DNA from: Actinernus sp. WN-2022 | Lineage: Eukaryota > Cnidaria > Anthozoa > Actiniaria > Actinernidae | Assembly: GCA_030867875.1 (NCBI GenBank) | Contig: JAOWCC010001589.1 | Span: forward strand, 85,707,537 to 85,771,536 | Direction: 5' to 3' | Length of the DNA stretch: 64,000 nt | Part shown: positions 15,101-27,100 of the stretch, in pieces | How the letters are laid out: every line of letters starts with the position of its first letter | Position numbering within the stretch: position 1 is the first letter of the stretch | The notes under the pieces: generated by a model | Told to the model about the DNA's origin: nothing | Databases searched by the model: none | What the model saw: the letters and a program-made list of their open reading frames with translations, nothing else | Made by a program: the position numbers and the translations under genes

Positions 15101-18100
15101 GTCTTCAAGCCGACTTGGTTCCAGATTCTTAAACTTTTTTTTTTTTTTTTAGCGACCGACCGATCCACCATCACGAGCCAGAGGGTGATGGTAAACGAAA
15201 CAGGCTACTATTTCTGTATAACGTTTTCTGATGATTTTCTTTTTAACTTGACGTAAGCCCCTCCTCCGCGCAAGCAAAACAACGCTAAGTAACGCTAGTA
15301 ATTACCATAATGCTATGGTTTTAATATTGTGCAACTTGGGAAGAACCGTTGACTCGTTGATCGTATTGAAGCAGTTTAAAGGTCTCATAACTATAACGAG
15401 AGTGCAAACCAAATCGAAAAACATTTAGCAAATGATTTAACTTATGAATTGGATGATGTGATGTTGAAATACGTTGAAAGTCACACAAAGATTGTTGTAC
15501 AACCTTTGACAGCTTGTAGTGTGATTGGAAGTTATAAATAGGCAACTGAAGAGAACGACAAAAGATCACACAGAAACAGTCTCCGGGATCTGATTTCTAC
15601 AACAAATAAGGTTATAATTTTTTAAATGGCCTTTTTAGTGTAATTTCAGAACCTATAATTTGTTAAGAAGCGTGAAATAGGCATAAATGCGCTGGACCCG
15701 TAGATAGACAGTTGACCTGTCATTTGCATAAGTTACACACTTGAATCACTCTTTTCCATTTGCAAATGAAGAACGGGGATGTAGCTCAGTGGTAGAGCGT
15801 CCGCTTCGATGTGGAACGTCCGGGGTTCGATCCCCTGCATCTCCACTTTTTTTCTCTTCCCATTTTGACATGTTACACACTTGAATCGCTCTTCTCCATT
15901 TGCAAATGTATAACGGGGATGTAGCTCAGTGATAGAGCGTCCGCTTCGCATGTGGAATGTCCCCTGCATCTCCACTTTTTTTCTGCCCATTTGGAAACGT
16001 TACACACTTGAATCACTCTTTTCCAATTGCAAATGTAGAACGGAAATGTAGCTCAGTAGTAGAGCATCCGCTTTGCAATGCGGATGTCCAATTTGGACAT
16101 GTTCCACAGCTGTATTACTCTTTTCCATTTGCAAATGTAGAACGGGGATGTAGCTCAGTGGTAGAGCGTCCGCTTCGCATGCGGAATGTCCTGGGTTCGA
16201 TCCCCTGCATCTCCACGTTTTTTTCTTCCCATATGAACATGTTCAAATGAATCACGCTTTACCATTTGCAAATGTATAACGGGGATCTAGCTCAGTGCGG
16301 AAGGTCCGAGGTTCGATCCACTGCATCTCCACTTTTTTCTCTTCCCATTTGGACATGTTACACACTTGAATTACGCTTTACCATTTGCAAATGTATAACG
16401 GGGATGTAGCTCAGTGGTAGAGCGTCCGCTTCGCATGTGGAAAGTCCGGCATTCGATCCCCTGCATCTCCACTTTTTTCTCTTCTAATTTGGACATGTTA
16501 CACAGTTGGATGTAGCTCAGTGGTAGAGCGTCCGCTTCGCATGCGGAAGGTCCGGAGTTCGATCCCCTGCATCTCCACTTTTTTTCTGACATTTGCACAT
16601 GTTACACACTTGATTCACTCTTCTCCATTTGCAAATGTAGAACGGGGATGTAGCTCAGTGGTAGAGCGTCCGCTTCGCATGCGGAACGTCCGGGGGTCGA
16701 TCCCCTGCATCTCCACTTTTTCTCTCTTCCCATTTTGATATGTTACACACTTGAATCACGCTTTACCATTTGCAAATGTATAACGTGGATGTAGCTTAGT
16801 GGTAGAGCGTCCGCTTCGCATGCGGAATGTCCTGGGTTCGATACCCTGCATCTCCACTTTTTTTCTGACATTTGCACATGTTACACACTTGATTCACTCT
16901 TCTCCATTTGCAAATGTAGAACGGGGATGTAGCTCAGTGGTAGTGCGTCCGCTTCGCATGCGGAAGGTACGAGGTTCGATCCACTGCATCTCCCCTATTT
17001 TCTTGCCATTTGGACATTTTACGCACTTAAATCACTCTTTTCCATTTGCAAATGTATAACGGGGATGTAGCTGGAATGTCCGGGTTCGATCCCCTGCATC
17101 TCCATTTATTTTCACTTCTCATTTGGACATGTTACACACTTAAATCAGTCTTTTCGATACGCAAATAAAAATCGTCGATGTAGCTCAGTGGTAGAGCGTC
17201 CGCTTCGCATGTGGAAGGTCCGGGGTTTGATTCCCTGCATCTCCATTTGTTTCTGCCACACTTGAATCACTCTTTTCCATTTGCAAATGTAAAACGGGGA
17301 GGTAGCTCAGTGGTAGAGTGTTCGCTTCGCATGCGGAAGGTCCGGGTTTTGATCCCCTGCATCTCCACCTTTTTTCTCCTCCCATTTTGACATGTTACAC
17401 ACTTGAATCACTCTTTTCCATTGGCAAATATTAAACGGGGATGTAACTCAGTGGTAGAGCGTCCGCTTCGCAAGCGGAAGGTCCGGGGTTCGATCCCCTG
17501 CATCTCCAGTTTTTTTCTCTTCCCATTTTGTCATGTTACACACTTGAATCACGCTTTACCATTTGCAAATGTATAACGGGGATGTAGCTCAGTGGTAGAG
17601 CGTCCGCTTCGCATGCGGAAGGTCCGGGGTTGGATCCCCTGCATCTCCACTTTTTTTCTAACATTTGCACATGTTACACACTTGATTCACTCTTCTCCAT
17701 TTGCAAATGTAGAACGGGGATGTAGCTCAGTGGTAGAGCGTCCGCTTCGCATGCGGAAGGTCCGGGGTTCGATCCCCTGTATCTCCACTTCTTTTCTGAC
17801 ATTTGCACATGTTACACACTTGATTCACTCTTCTTCATTTGCAAATCTAGAACGGGGATGTAGCTTAGTGGTAGAGCGTCCGCTTCGCATGTGGAATGTC
17901 CCCTGCATCTCCACTTTTTTTCTGCCCATTTGGAAACGTTACACACTTGAATCACTCTTTTCCAATTGCAAATGTAGAACGGAAATGTAGCTCAGTAGTA
18001 GAGCATCCGCTTTGCAATGCGGATGTCCAATTTGGACATGTTACACACTTGAATCACTCTTTTCCATTTGTAAATGTACAACGGGGATGTAGCTAGTGGT

Positions 18101-21100
18101 AGAGCGTCCGCTTCGCATGTGGAAGGTCCGGGGTTCGATCCCCTGCATCTCCACTATTTTCTGTTCCCATGTCGACATGTTACACACTTGAATCACTCTT
18201 CCCCATTTGCAAATGTAGAACGGGGATGTAGCTCAGTGGTAGAGCGTCCGCTTCGCATGCGGAAGGTCCGGGGTTCGATCCCCTGCATCTCCACTTTTTT
18301 TTCTTCCCATTTGAACATGCTCAAATGAACCACGCTTTACCATTTGCAAATGTATAACGGGGATCTAGCTCAGTGCGGAAGGTCCGGGGTTCGATCCACT
18401 GCATCTCCACTATTTTCTTGCCATTTGGACATTTTACGCACTTAAATCACTCTTTTCCATTTGCAAATGTATAACGGGGATGTAGCTGGAATGTCCGGGT
18501 TCGATCCCCTGCATCTCCATTTATTTTCTCTTCTCATTTGGACATGTTACACACTTAAATCAGTCTTTTCGATACGCAAATAAAAATCGTGGATGTAGCT
18601 CAGTGGTAGAGCGTCCGCTTTGCAATGCGGATGTCCAATTTGGACATGTTACACAGCTGTATTACTCTTTTCCATTTGTAAATGTACAACGGGGATGTAG
18701 CTCAGTGGTAGAACGTCCGCTTCGCATGTGTAACGTCCGGGGTTCGATCCCCTACATCTCCACTTATTTCTCTTCCAATTTGGACATGTTACACAGTTGT
18801 ATTACTCTTTTCCATTTGAAAATATTAAACGGGGATGTAGCTCAGTGGTAGAGCGTCCGCTTCGCATGTGGAATGTCCCCTGCATCTCCACTTTTTTTCT
18901 GCCCATTTGGAAACGTTACACACTTGAATCACTCTTTTCCAATTGCAAATGTAGAACGGAAATGTAGCTCAGTAGTAGAGCATCCGCTTTGCAATGCGGA
19001 TGTCCAATTTGGACATGTTACACAGCTGTATTACTCTTTTCCATTTGTAAATGTACAACGGGGATGTAGCTCAGTGGTAGAACGTCCGCTTCGCATGCGG
19101 AAGGTCCGGGGTTCGATCCCCTGCATCTCCACTTTTTTTCTCTTCCCATTTTGACATGTTACACACTTGAATCACTCTTTTCCATTGGCAAATGTATAAC
19201 GGGGATGTAGCTAGTGGTAGAGCGTCCGCTTCGCATGTGGAAGGTCCGGGGTTCGATCCCCTGCATCTCCACTATTTTATGTTCCCATGTCGACATGTTA
19301 CACACTTGAATCACTCTTCCCCGTTTGCAAATGTAGAACGGGGATGTAGCTCAGTGGTAGAGCGTCCGCTTCGCATGCGGAAGGTCCGGGGTTCGATCCC
19401 CTGCATCTCCACTTTTTTTTCTTCCCATTTGAACATGCTCAAATGAACCACGCTTTACCATTTGCAAATGTATAACGGGGATCTAGCTCAGTGCGGAAGG
19501 TCCGGGGTTCGATCCACTGCATCTCCACTATTTTCTTGCCATTTGGACATTTTACGCACTTAAATCACTCTTTTCCATTTGCAAATGTATAACGGGGATG
19601 TATCTGGAATGTCCGGGTTCGATCCCCTGCATCTCCATTTATTTTCTCTTCTCATTTGGACATGTTACACACTTAAATCAGTCTTTTCGATACGCAAATA
19701 AAAATCGTGGATGTAGCTCAGTGGTAGAGCGTCCGCTTTGCAATGCGGATGTCCAATTTGGACATGTTACACAGCTGTATTACTCTTTTCCATTTGTAAA
19801 TGTACAACGGGGATGTAGCTCAGTGGTAGAACGTCCGCTTCGCATGTGTAACGTCCGGGGTTCGATCCCCTACATCTCCACTTATTTCTCTTCCAATTTG
19901 GACATGTTACACAGTTGTATTACTCTTTTCCATTTGAAAATATTAAACGGGGATGTAGCTCAGTGGTAGAGCGTCCGCTTCGCATGCGGAATGTCCTGGG
20001 TTCGATACCCTGCATCTCCACTTTTTTTCTGACATTTGCACATGTTACACACTTGATTCACTCTTCTCCAATTGCAAATGTAGAACGGGGATGTAGCTCA
20101 GTGGTAGAACGTCCGCTTCGCATGTGTAACGTCCGGGGTTCGATCCCCTACATCTCCACTTATTTCTCTTCCAATTTGGACATGTTACACAGTTGTATTA
20201 CTCTTTTCCATTTGAAAATATTAAACGGGGATGTAGCTCAGTGGTAGAGCGTCCGCTTCGCATGCGGAAGGTACGGGGTTCGATCCACTGCATCTCCACT
20301 TTTTTCTATTCCAATTTGGACATGTTACACAGTTGTATTACTCTTTTCCATTTGCAAATGTACAACGGGGATGTAACTCAGTGGTAGAGCGTCCGCTTCG
20401 CATGCGGAATGTCCTGGGTTCGATACCCTGCATCATCACTTTTTTCTCTTCCAATTTGGACATGTTACACACTTGATTCACTCTTCTCCAATTGCAAATG
20501 TAGAACGGGGATGTAGCTCAGTGGTAGAGCGTCCGCTTCGCATGCGGAAGGTCCGGGGTTCGATCCCCTGCATCTCCACTTTTTTTTCTTCCCATTTGAA
20601 CATGCTCAAATGAACCACGCTTTACCATTTGCAAATGTATAACGGGGATCTAGCTCAGTGCGGAAGGTCCGGGGTTCGATCCACTGCATCTCCACTATTT
20701 TCTTGCCATTTGGACATTTTACGCACTTAAATCACTCTTTTCCATTTGCAAATGTATAACGGGGATGTAGCTGGAATGTCCGGGTTCGATCCCCTGAATC
20801 TCCATTTATTTTCTCTTCTCATTTGGACATGTTACACACTTAAATCAGTCTTTTCGATACGCAAATAAAAATCGTGGATGTAGCTCAGTGGTAGAGCGTC
20901 CGCTTCGCATGTGGAAGGTCCGGGGTTTGATTCCCTGCATCTCCATTTGTTTCTGCCACACTTGAATCACACTTTTCCATTTGCAAATGTAAAACGGGGA
21001 GGTAGCTCAGTGGTAGAGTGTTCGCTTCGCATGCGGAAGGTCCGTGTTTTGATCCCCTGCATCTCCACTTTTTTTCTCTTCCCATTTTGACATGTTACAC

Positions 21101-24100
21101 ACTTGAATAACGCTTTACCATTTGCAAATGTATAACGGGGATGTAGCTCAGTGGTGGAGCGTCCGCTTCGCATGCGGAAGGTCCGGGGTTCGATCCCCTG
21201 CATCTCCACGTTTTTTCTCTTCCCATTTGAACATGCTCAAATGAATCACGCTTTACCATTTGCAAATGTATAACGGGGATCTAGCTCAGTGCGGAAGGTC
21301 CGGGGTTCGATCGACTGCATCTCCACTATTGTCTTGCCATTTGGACATTTTACGCCCTTAAATCACTCTTTTCCATTTGCAAATGTATAACGGGGATGTA
21401 GCTGGAATGTCCGGGTTCGGTCCCCTGCATCTCCATTTATTTTCTCTTCTTATTTGGACATGTTACACACTTGATTCACTCTCCTCCATTTGCAAATGTA
21501 GAACGGGGATGTAGCTCAGTGGTAGAGCGTCCGCTTCGCATGCGGAAGGTCCGGGGTTCGATCCCCTGCATCTCCACTTTTTTTCTCTTCCCATTTTGTC
21601 ATGTTACACACTTGAATCACGCTTTACCATTTGCAAATGTATAACGGGGATGTAGCTCAGTGGTAGAGCGTCCGCTTCGCATGCGGAAGGTCCGGGGTTC
21701 GATCCCCTGCATCTCCACTTTTTTTCTAACATTTGCACATGTTACACACTTGATTCACTCTTCTCCATTTGCAAATGTAGAACGGGGATGTAGCTCAGTG
21801 GTAGAGCGTCCGCTTCGCATGCGGAAGGTCCGGGGTTCGATCCCCTGTATCTCCACTTCTTTTCTGACATTTGCACATGTTACACACTTGATTCACTCTT
21901 CTTCATTTGCAAATCTAGAACGGGGATGTAGCTCAGTGGTAGAGCGTCCGCTTCGCATGTGGAATGTCCCCTGCATCTCCACTTTTTTTCTGCCCATTTG
22001 GAAACGTTACACACTTGAATCACTCTTTTCCAATTGCAAATGTAGAACGGAAATGTAGCTCAGTAGTAGAGCATCCGCTTTGCAATGCGGATGTCCAATT
22101 TGGACATGTTACACAGCTGTATTACACTTTTCCATTTGTAAATGTACAACGGGGATGTAGCTCAGTGGTAGAACGTCCGCTTCGCATGCGGAAGGTCCGG
22201 GGTTCGATCCCCTGCATCTCCACTTTTTTTCTCTTCCCATTTTGACATGTTACACACTTGAATCACTCTTTTCCATTGGCAAATGTATAACGGGGATGTA
22301 GCTAGTGGTAGAGCGTCCGCTTCGCATGTGGAAGGTCCGGGGTTCGATCCCCTGCATCTCCACTATTTTCTGTTCCCATGTCGACATGTTACACACTTGA
22401 ATCACTCTTCCCCATTTGCAAATGTAGAACGGGGATGTAGCTCAGTGGTAGAGCGTCCGCTTCGCATGCGGAAGGTCCGGGGTTCGATCCCCTGTATCTC
22501 CACTTTTTTTTCTTCCCATTTGAACATGCTCAAATGAACCACGCTTTACCATTTGCAAATGTATAACGGGGATCTAGCTCAGTGCGGAAGGTCCGGGGTT
22601 CGATCCACTGCATCTCCACTATTTTCTTGCCATTTGGACATTTTACGCACTTAAATCACTCTTTTCCATTTGCAAATGTATAACGGGGCTGTAGCTGGAA
22701 TGTCCGGGTTCGATCCCCTGCATCTCCATTTATTTTCTCTTCTCATTTGGACATGTTACACACTTAAATCAGTCTTTTCGATACGCAAATAAAAATCGTG
22801 GATGTAGCTCAGTGGTAGAGCGTCCGCTTCGCATGTGGAAGGTCCGGGGTTTGATTTCCTGCATCTCCATTTGTTTCTGCCACACTTGAATCACTCTTTT
22901 CCATTTGCAAATGTAAAACGGGGAGGTAGCTCAGTGGTAGAGTGTTCGCTTCGCATGCGGAAGGTCCGTGTTTTGATCCCCTGCATCTCCACCTTTTTTC
23001 TCTTCCCATTTTGACATGTTACACACTTGATTCACTCTCCTCCATTTGCAAATGTAGAACGGGGATGTAGCTCAGTGGTAGAGCGTCCGCTTCGCATGCG
23101 GAAGGTCCGGGGTTCGATCCCCTGCATCTCCACTTTTTTTCTCTTCCCATTTTGTCATGTTACACACTTGAATCACGCTTTACCATTTGCAAATGTATAA
23201 CGGGGATGTAGCTCAGTGGTAGAGCGTCCGCTTCGCATGCGGAAGGTCCGGGGTTCGATCCCCTGCATCTCCACTTTTTTTCTAACATTTGCACATGTTA
23301 CACACTTGATTCACTCTTCTCCATTTGCAAATGTAGAACGGGGATGTAGCTCAGTGGTAGAGCGTCCGCTTCGCTTGCGGAAGGTCCGGGGTTCGATCCC
23401 CTGCATCTCCACTTTTTTCTTGCCATTTGGACATTTTACGCACTTAAATCACTCTTTTCCATTTGCAAATGTATAACGGGGATATAGCTGGAATGTCCGG
23501 GTTCGATCCCCTGCATCTCCATTTATTTTCTCTTCTCATTTGGACATATTACACACTTAAATCAGTCTTTTCGATACGCAAATAAAAATCGAGGAGGTAG
23601 CTCAGTGGTAGAGTGTTCGCTTTGCATGTGGAAGGTCCGTGGTTCGATTATCCGCATCTCCACGTTTTTCCTGGCCATTTTCTCTTGTTGCGCAGATAAA
23701 TAATTATTTTCCATATACAAATGAAAAGCGGGTATATAGCTCATTGTTATTACATTCGTAGTGATTCAATTAGTGTTATGTATATCTTAGGGCTCCCGTT
23801 GATAGCATTATTATATTATATATAGCATTAAATAAAGGTATCTATCTATCTGTCTATCTTTCTATCTATCTATCTATCTATCTATCTGAGTCTCTCCGCT
23901 TCGCGATAGGCCCTTTGCAGCTAACACATGACGTGGTTGTACGAGAGAGCAAAAAAATATCTGACTTTAGTTATTTCAATGCATTGTACAAGATCGGTAT
24001 TGCTATTAGCAAAACCTATTTGTGAATACTATTTTCCGCCTCCAATCGATTGTCGATCTTTCAAAAACAGCGATTTTAAAGATAGCTTGCTCTCCAGCAT

Positions 24101-27100
24101 CCATGGCAACGTCTTTCCCATGGGGGTCACGAGCTCAATTCATTCGTTAATAAAGTATTATATCAGCACGTAACTGTTAGCTGCAAAGGGCCTATCGGAA
24201 GCGCAAGGGTTCGATCCCCCGCGTCGACAAGGTTTTATCTTACTTTCGAAAGTCAGCTTTTGTAATCTACATTACAATATAAACTGCGTAAGTGGCTTAG
24301 CCATGATCGAAATCTTTCCCCAGACCTGAGTTTTTCCAATTAAGCTTCCAATATAGTCGCAAGGCAAAGTAATCACATTGTACTTACATTGTTGTATATA
24401 TTTTCCCAATAGTCGAGAGTTATGAGTTGGAAACCAGTGAGCAACGCCCATCCAAAATTGTCAAAACTCGTGTAACCAAAATTAGGATTTGGACCGGCAT
24501 TACCCAAGCAGGTGTAGTTCGCGTGACATGACCTAGAGTAAGGAAGAGAAAGAACGAGATTGTGATTGATCTGAAGGGTTGAACTATTACGTCATTTACA
24601 TGGCAATAACTATACTTACTGCCACGTCATCTATTGTCATTGATGTGGCAACCAGAGATCCATTGGTTCCTGACACAAAACGGCCTTTTGAAATCATTAG
24701 CATAACAATTGTAATCGGTTAAGCCCTGGTCAAACGGAGTCAACACAAGTTTTTAACTTGTGCAGCGTTTGGCCACCCACTTGCACTTACTAGCGCTGAT
24801 ATACATCCACTCACTTGCGTTGACTTTGATAAAGCTCAAAGATGTTCGCTGTTTTCCCACCAACGCAAGTTGTTCGCAAGTTTGCTTTTGTTTTAAAAAC
24901 GTTCTCGGGGTCAATATTCACTTTTCTAATTCTCAATACTTGCTGGCACAATGTACTAAACTATAATTCCCGGTCGGAACAGCAAAAGAAATAATAATGA
25001 AACGAAACTTGTGTCAACTTAAGTGCGTCGTTTCGCCACCCTTCACAAGTTGAAGGCAAGTGTATGCAAGTCAGCTTGTGTTGACTTACGACTCCGTTAA
25101 GACTGATTCACACTAGCGACGCGTCGAAATTGTTGTTTGCGTCGATAGCGCGTACCACCCCTATATTAAATTTATGCATAGCATTGTATTATATCGACAT
25201 AACCATAGTTCAACAGTACAATACAATAGTAGAACGATGCAATACAATAAAATAGAAAACAATGCTATGCATAAATTTGTCAGAGTATTAGATAAGTATG
25301 AGGCCTTAACACGTTTGAGTGGGGCGCCCAGAGGTTCTCTCGCCGTCTCGTCGCTTCGCGCCTAAACTTTGGCAGAACCTCTGGCAAACCTCCTTCCAAG
25401 GAAACATATTTTTGTTGAGGTAAGTATATTATCTAGGGCTGTTTATGAAGTACACAAAAACCTCTTACATTGACCCTGATGTATTGCCACATAAGATCGG
25501 ATTCCCGTCGGAAAGCGCCCAGATACCTGCAAAAGTTCGATAACAAACGACATATTGGTTCAGTTCAGTATGCAAAAATTCTTAAACGTATATTGTCAGA
25601 TCATAGTTTCATATAACACATCTCTTTTAGAGCAGTCATGATCAGTTTGTCGTGTGGTTATAATTATTGATGTTCACATAGTATTTTCTTATTTGTCTTT
25701 TCCTGATACACCTATTTCAAAAATCTTCGTCTCGGACAAACGGCAAGCGAAAAGCGGCAAGCGACAAACGACATCTCTAGACCGAAATGGTTCGTAGTTG
25801 TAGCTGAAAGTCTGGTGAATTCGTTTGAAAATATTAAAGGAGCGGTGTCATGATGAGAAACATTTTATGAAATTTGCGCAATATAATATATTTGAACCAG
25901 TACCATTTTTTTGAACCAGTACCATTTTTTTGAACCAGTACCATTTTTTTTAACTGGTTCATTTTTTCAAGATTCAAAATATTTTTTTGTCAACCCTCCC
26001 CTTCCCTCTCTCCCTTACCTTTTTTCTCTTGTCCCCCCTGACACACGTTACGGTGTGACGGTCACTTACTAACTTCGCCCAGTCACTGCGCCATAGAAGC
26101 GTTTGTTGATTTTTACACCATCGTTTATTCTATAGGTGACTAATCGTCGAACCCAGTCTTTGTTTATTGATTTTTACACCATCGTTTATTCTATAGGTGA
26201 CTAATCGTCGAACCCAGTCCCTCTCCTTATGCTAATTTGTTTCCAGTCTCTTAATTTTATTCGCACATGCGCACTGCTAACAAAATCGGACTTACAATAA
26301 AATTACACGGACAAAACTGTATTATACGACCCCTTATACAGACGAAGTTTGTGTTGACTGCATTCTTTTATGAAAACTGCAGCAACTCAGGAAGTAAGAA
26401 AGCTAAATCCAGAAAAATACATTGTTTATAGATGATCAGATGTACTTTACGGCTCCACTCGTACTTCGAAACGAACGGGAGACGATTTCCCCCGGGCGTA
26501 GAGGGAGGTTGAGTTCGCGGTGTCACAGACATAATTACACGGAAAATTACGCTGGGAATTTTAAACTAACTAAAACCCTACCCTGAACCATAAAAAAAAA
26601 CCTAACCGGTCAGTAAACAAGATCTTACCCACCTAGAGCTAGGGTTCTCAAGAAAAACTCGCAAACTCAACCTCCCTCTACGCCCGTGGGAAATCGTTTG
26701 CCGAAAGAAACAAACTGTGTCAACCGAGCCGACTTTTACAGAGTAATCACAGCTGCGGCTGAGCTAAAAGAAAGCAAAAGAAAAGCGAATCACCTGACTA
26801 CCATTGTATCTGGAAGAAGACTTCTACGAAAGAGCTAATAAAGAATATCTTAAAGTATTAAACGAGTGTAAATGATCTTGAAGTAAACCCTCGTACTTGT
26901 TAGACTCAGCTTACCAAATGGAATAAAACACTGACTAGAAGTAGAAGAAAATGCGAGTACGCAAACAACATACTTCTAACTAATCTACAGATCAAATTGG
27001 AATTTAGCGTGTTAGCTGTTGTGGATGGAAGGAAGCCGGAGAAAAACCCTCAGAGCAAGGGCGAGATGCGCCACCCAAACTCAAAGAAATGCTGTAACTA

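Larger units (their letters stand above)
15730..23720 (+). repeat. Array of 62 tRNA-Ala-like units in tandem, about 140 bp per full module
   Basis: Each module is a tRNA-Ala-like unit, a T-run terminator (CTTTTTTT), then a spacer containing CATGTTACACACTTGAATCA and CATTTGCAAATG just upstream of the next unit. I count 12 intact units, 9 near-intact and 41 altered. The array has higher-order structure: the stretch 17578-18028 recurs at +4068, 18083-18890 at +1118, 18831-19637 at +3091, 20507-21067 at +1924 and 21505-21855 at +1556. It lies in the sodium channel intron between the domain I pore and S6 exons, on the opposite strand. Short reading frames over the array are artefacts of repeat sequence. 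Confidence 0.95.

Noticed and set aside
15730..23720. CRISPR-like array (regular repeats and spacers)
   Set aside because: The repeats fold as tRNA-Ala, the spacers are conserved rather than unique, and the genome is eukaryotic.
15733..23744. About thirty reading frames of 60-132 residues (for example [20 protein letters not shown]) over the tRNA array
   Set aside because: They are translations of tRNA and spacer sequence repeated in every module, not genes.
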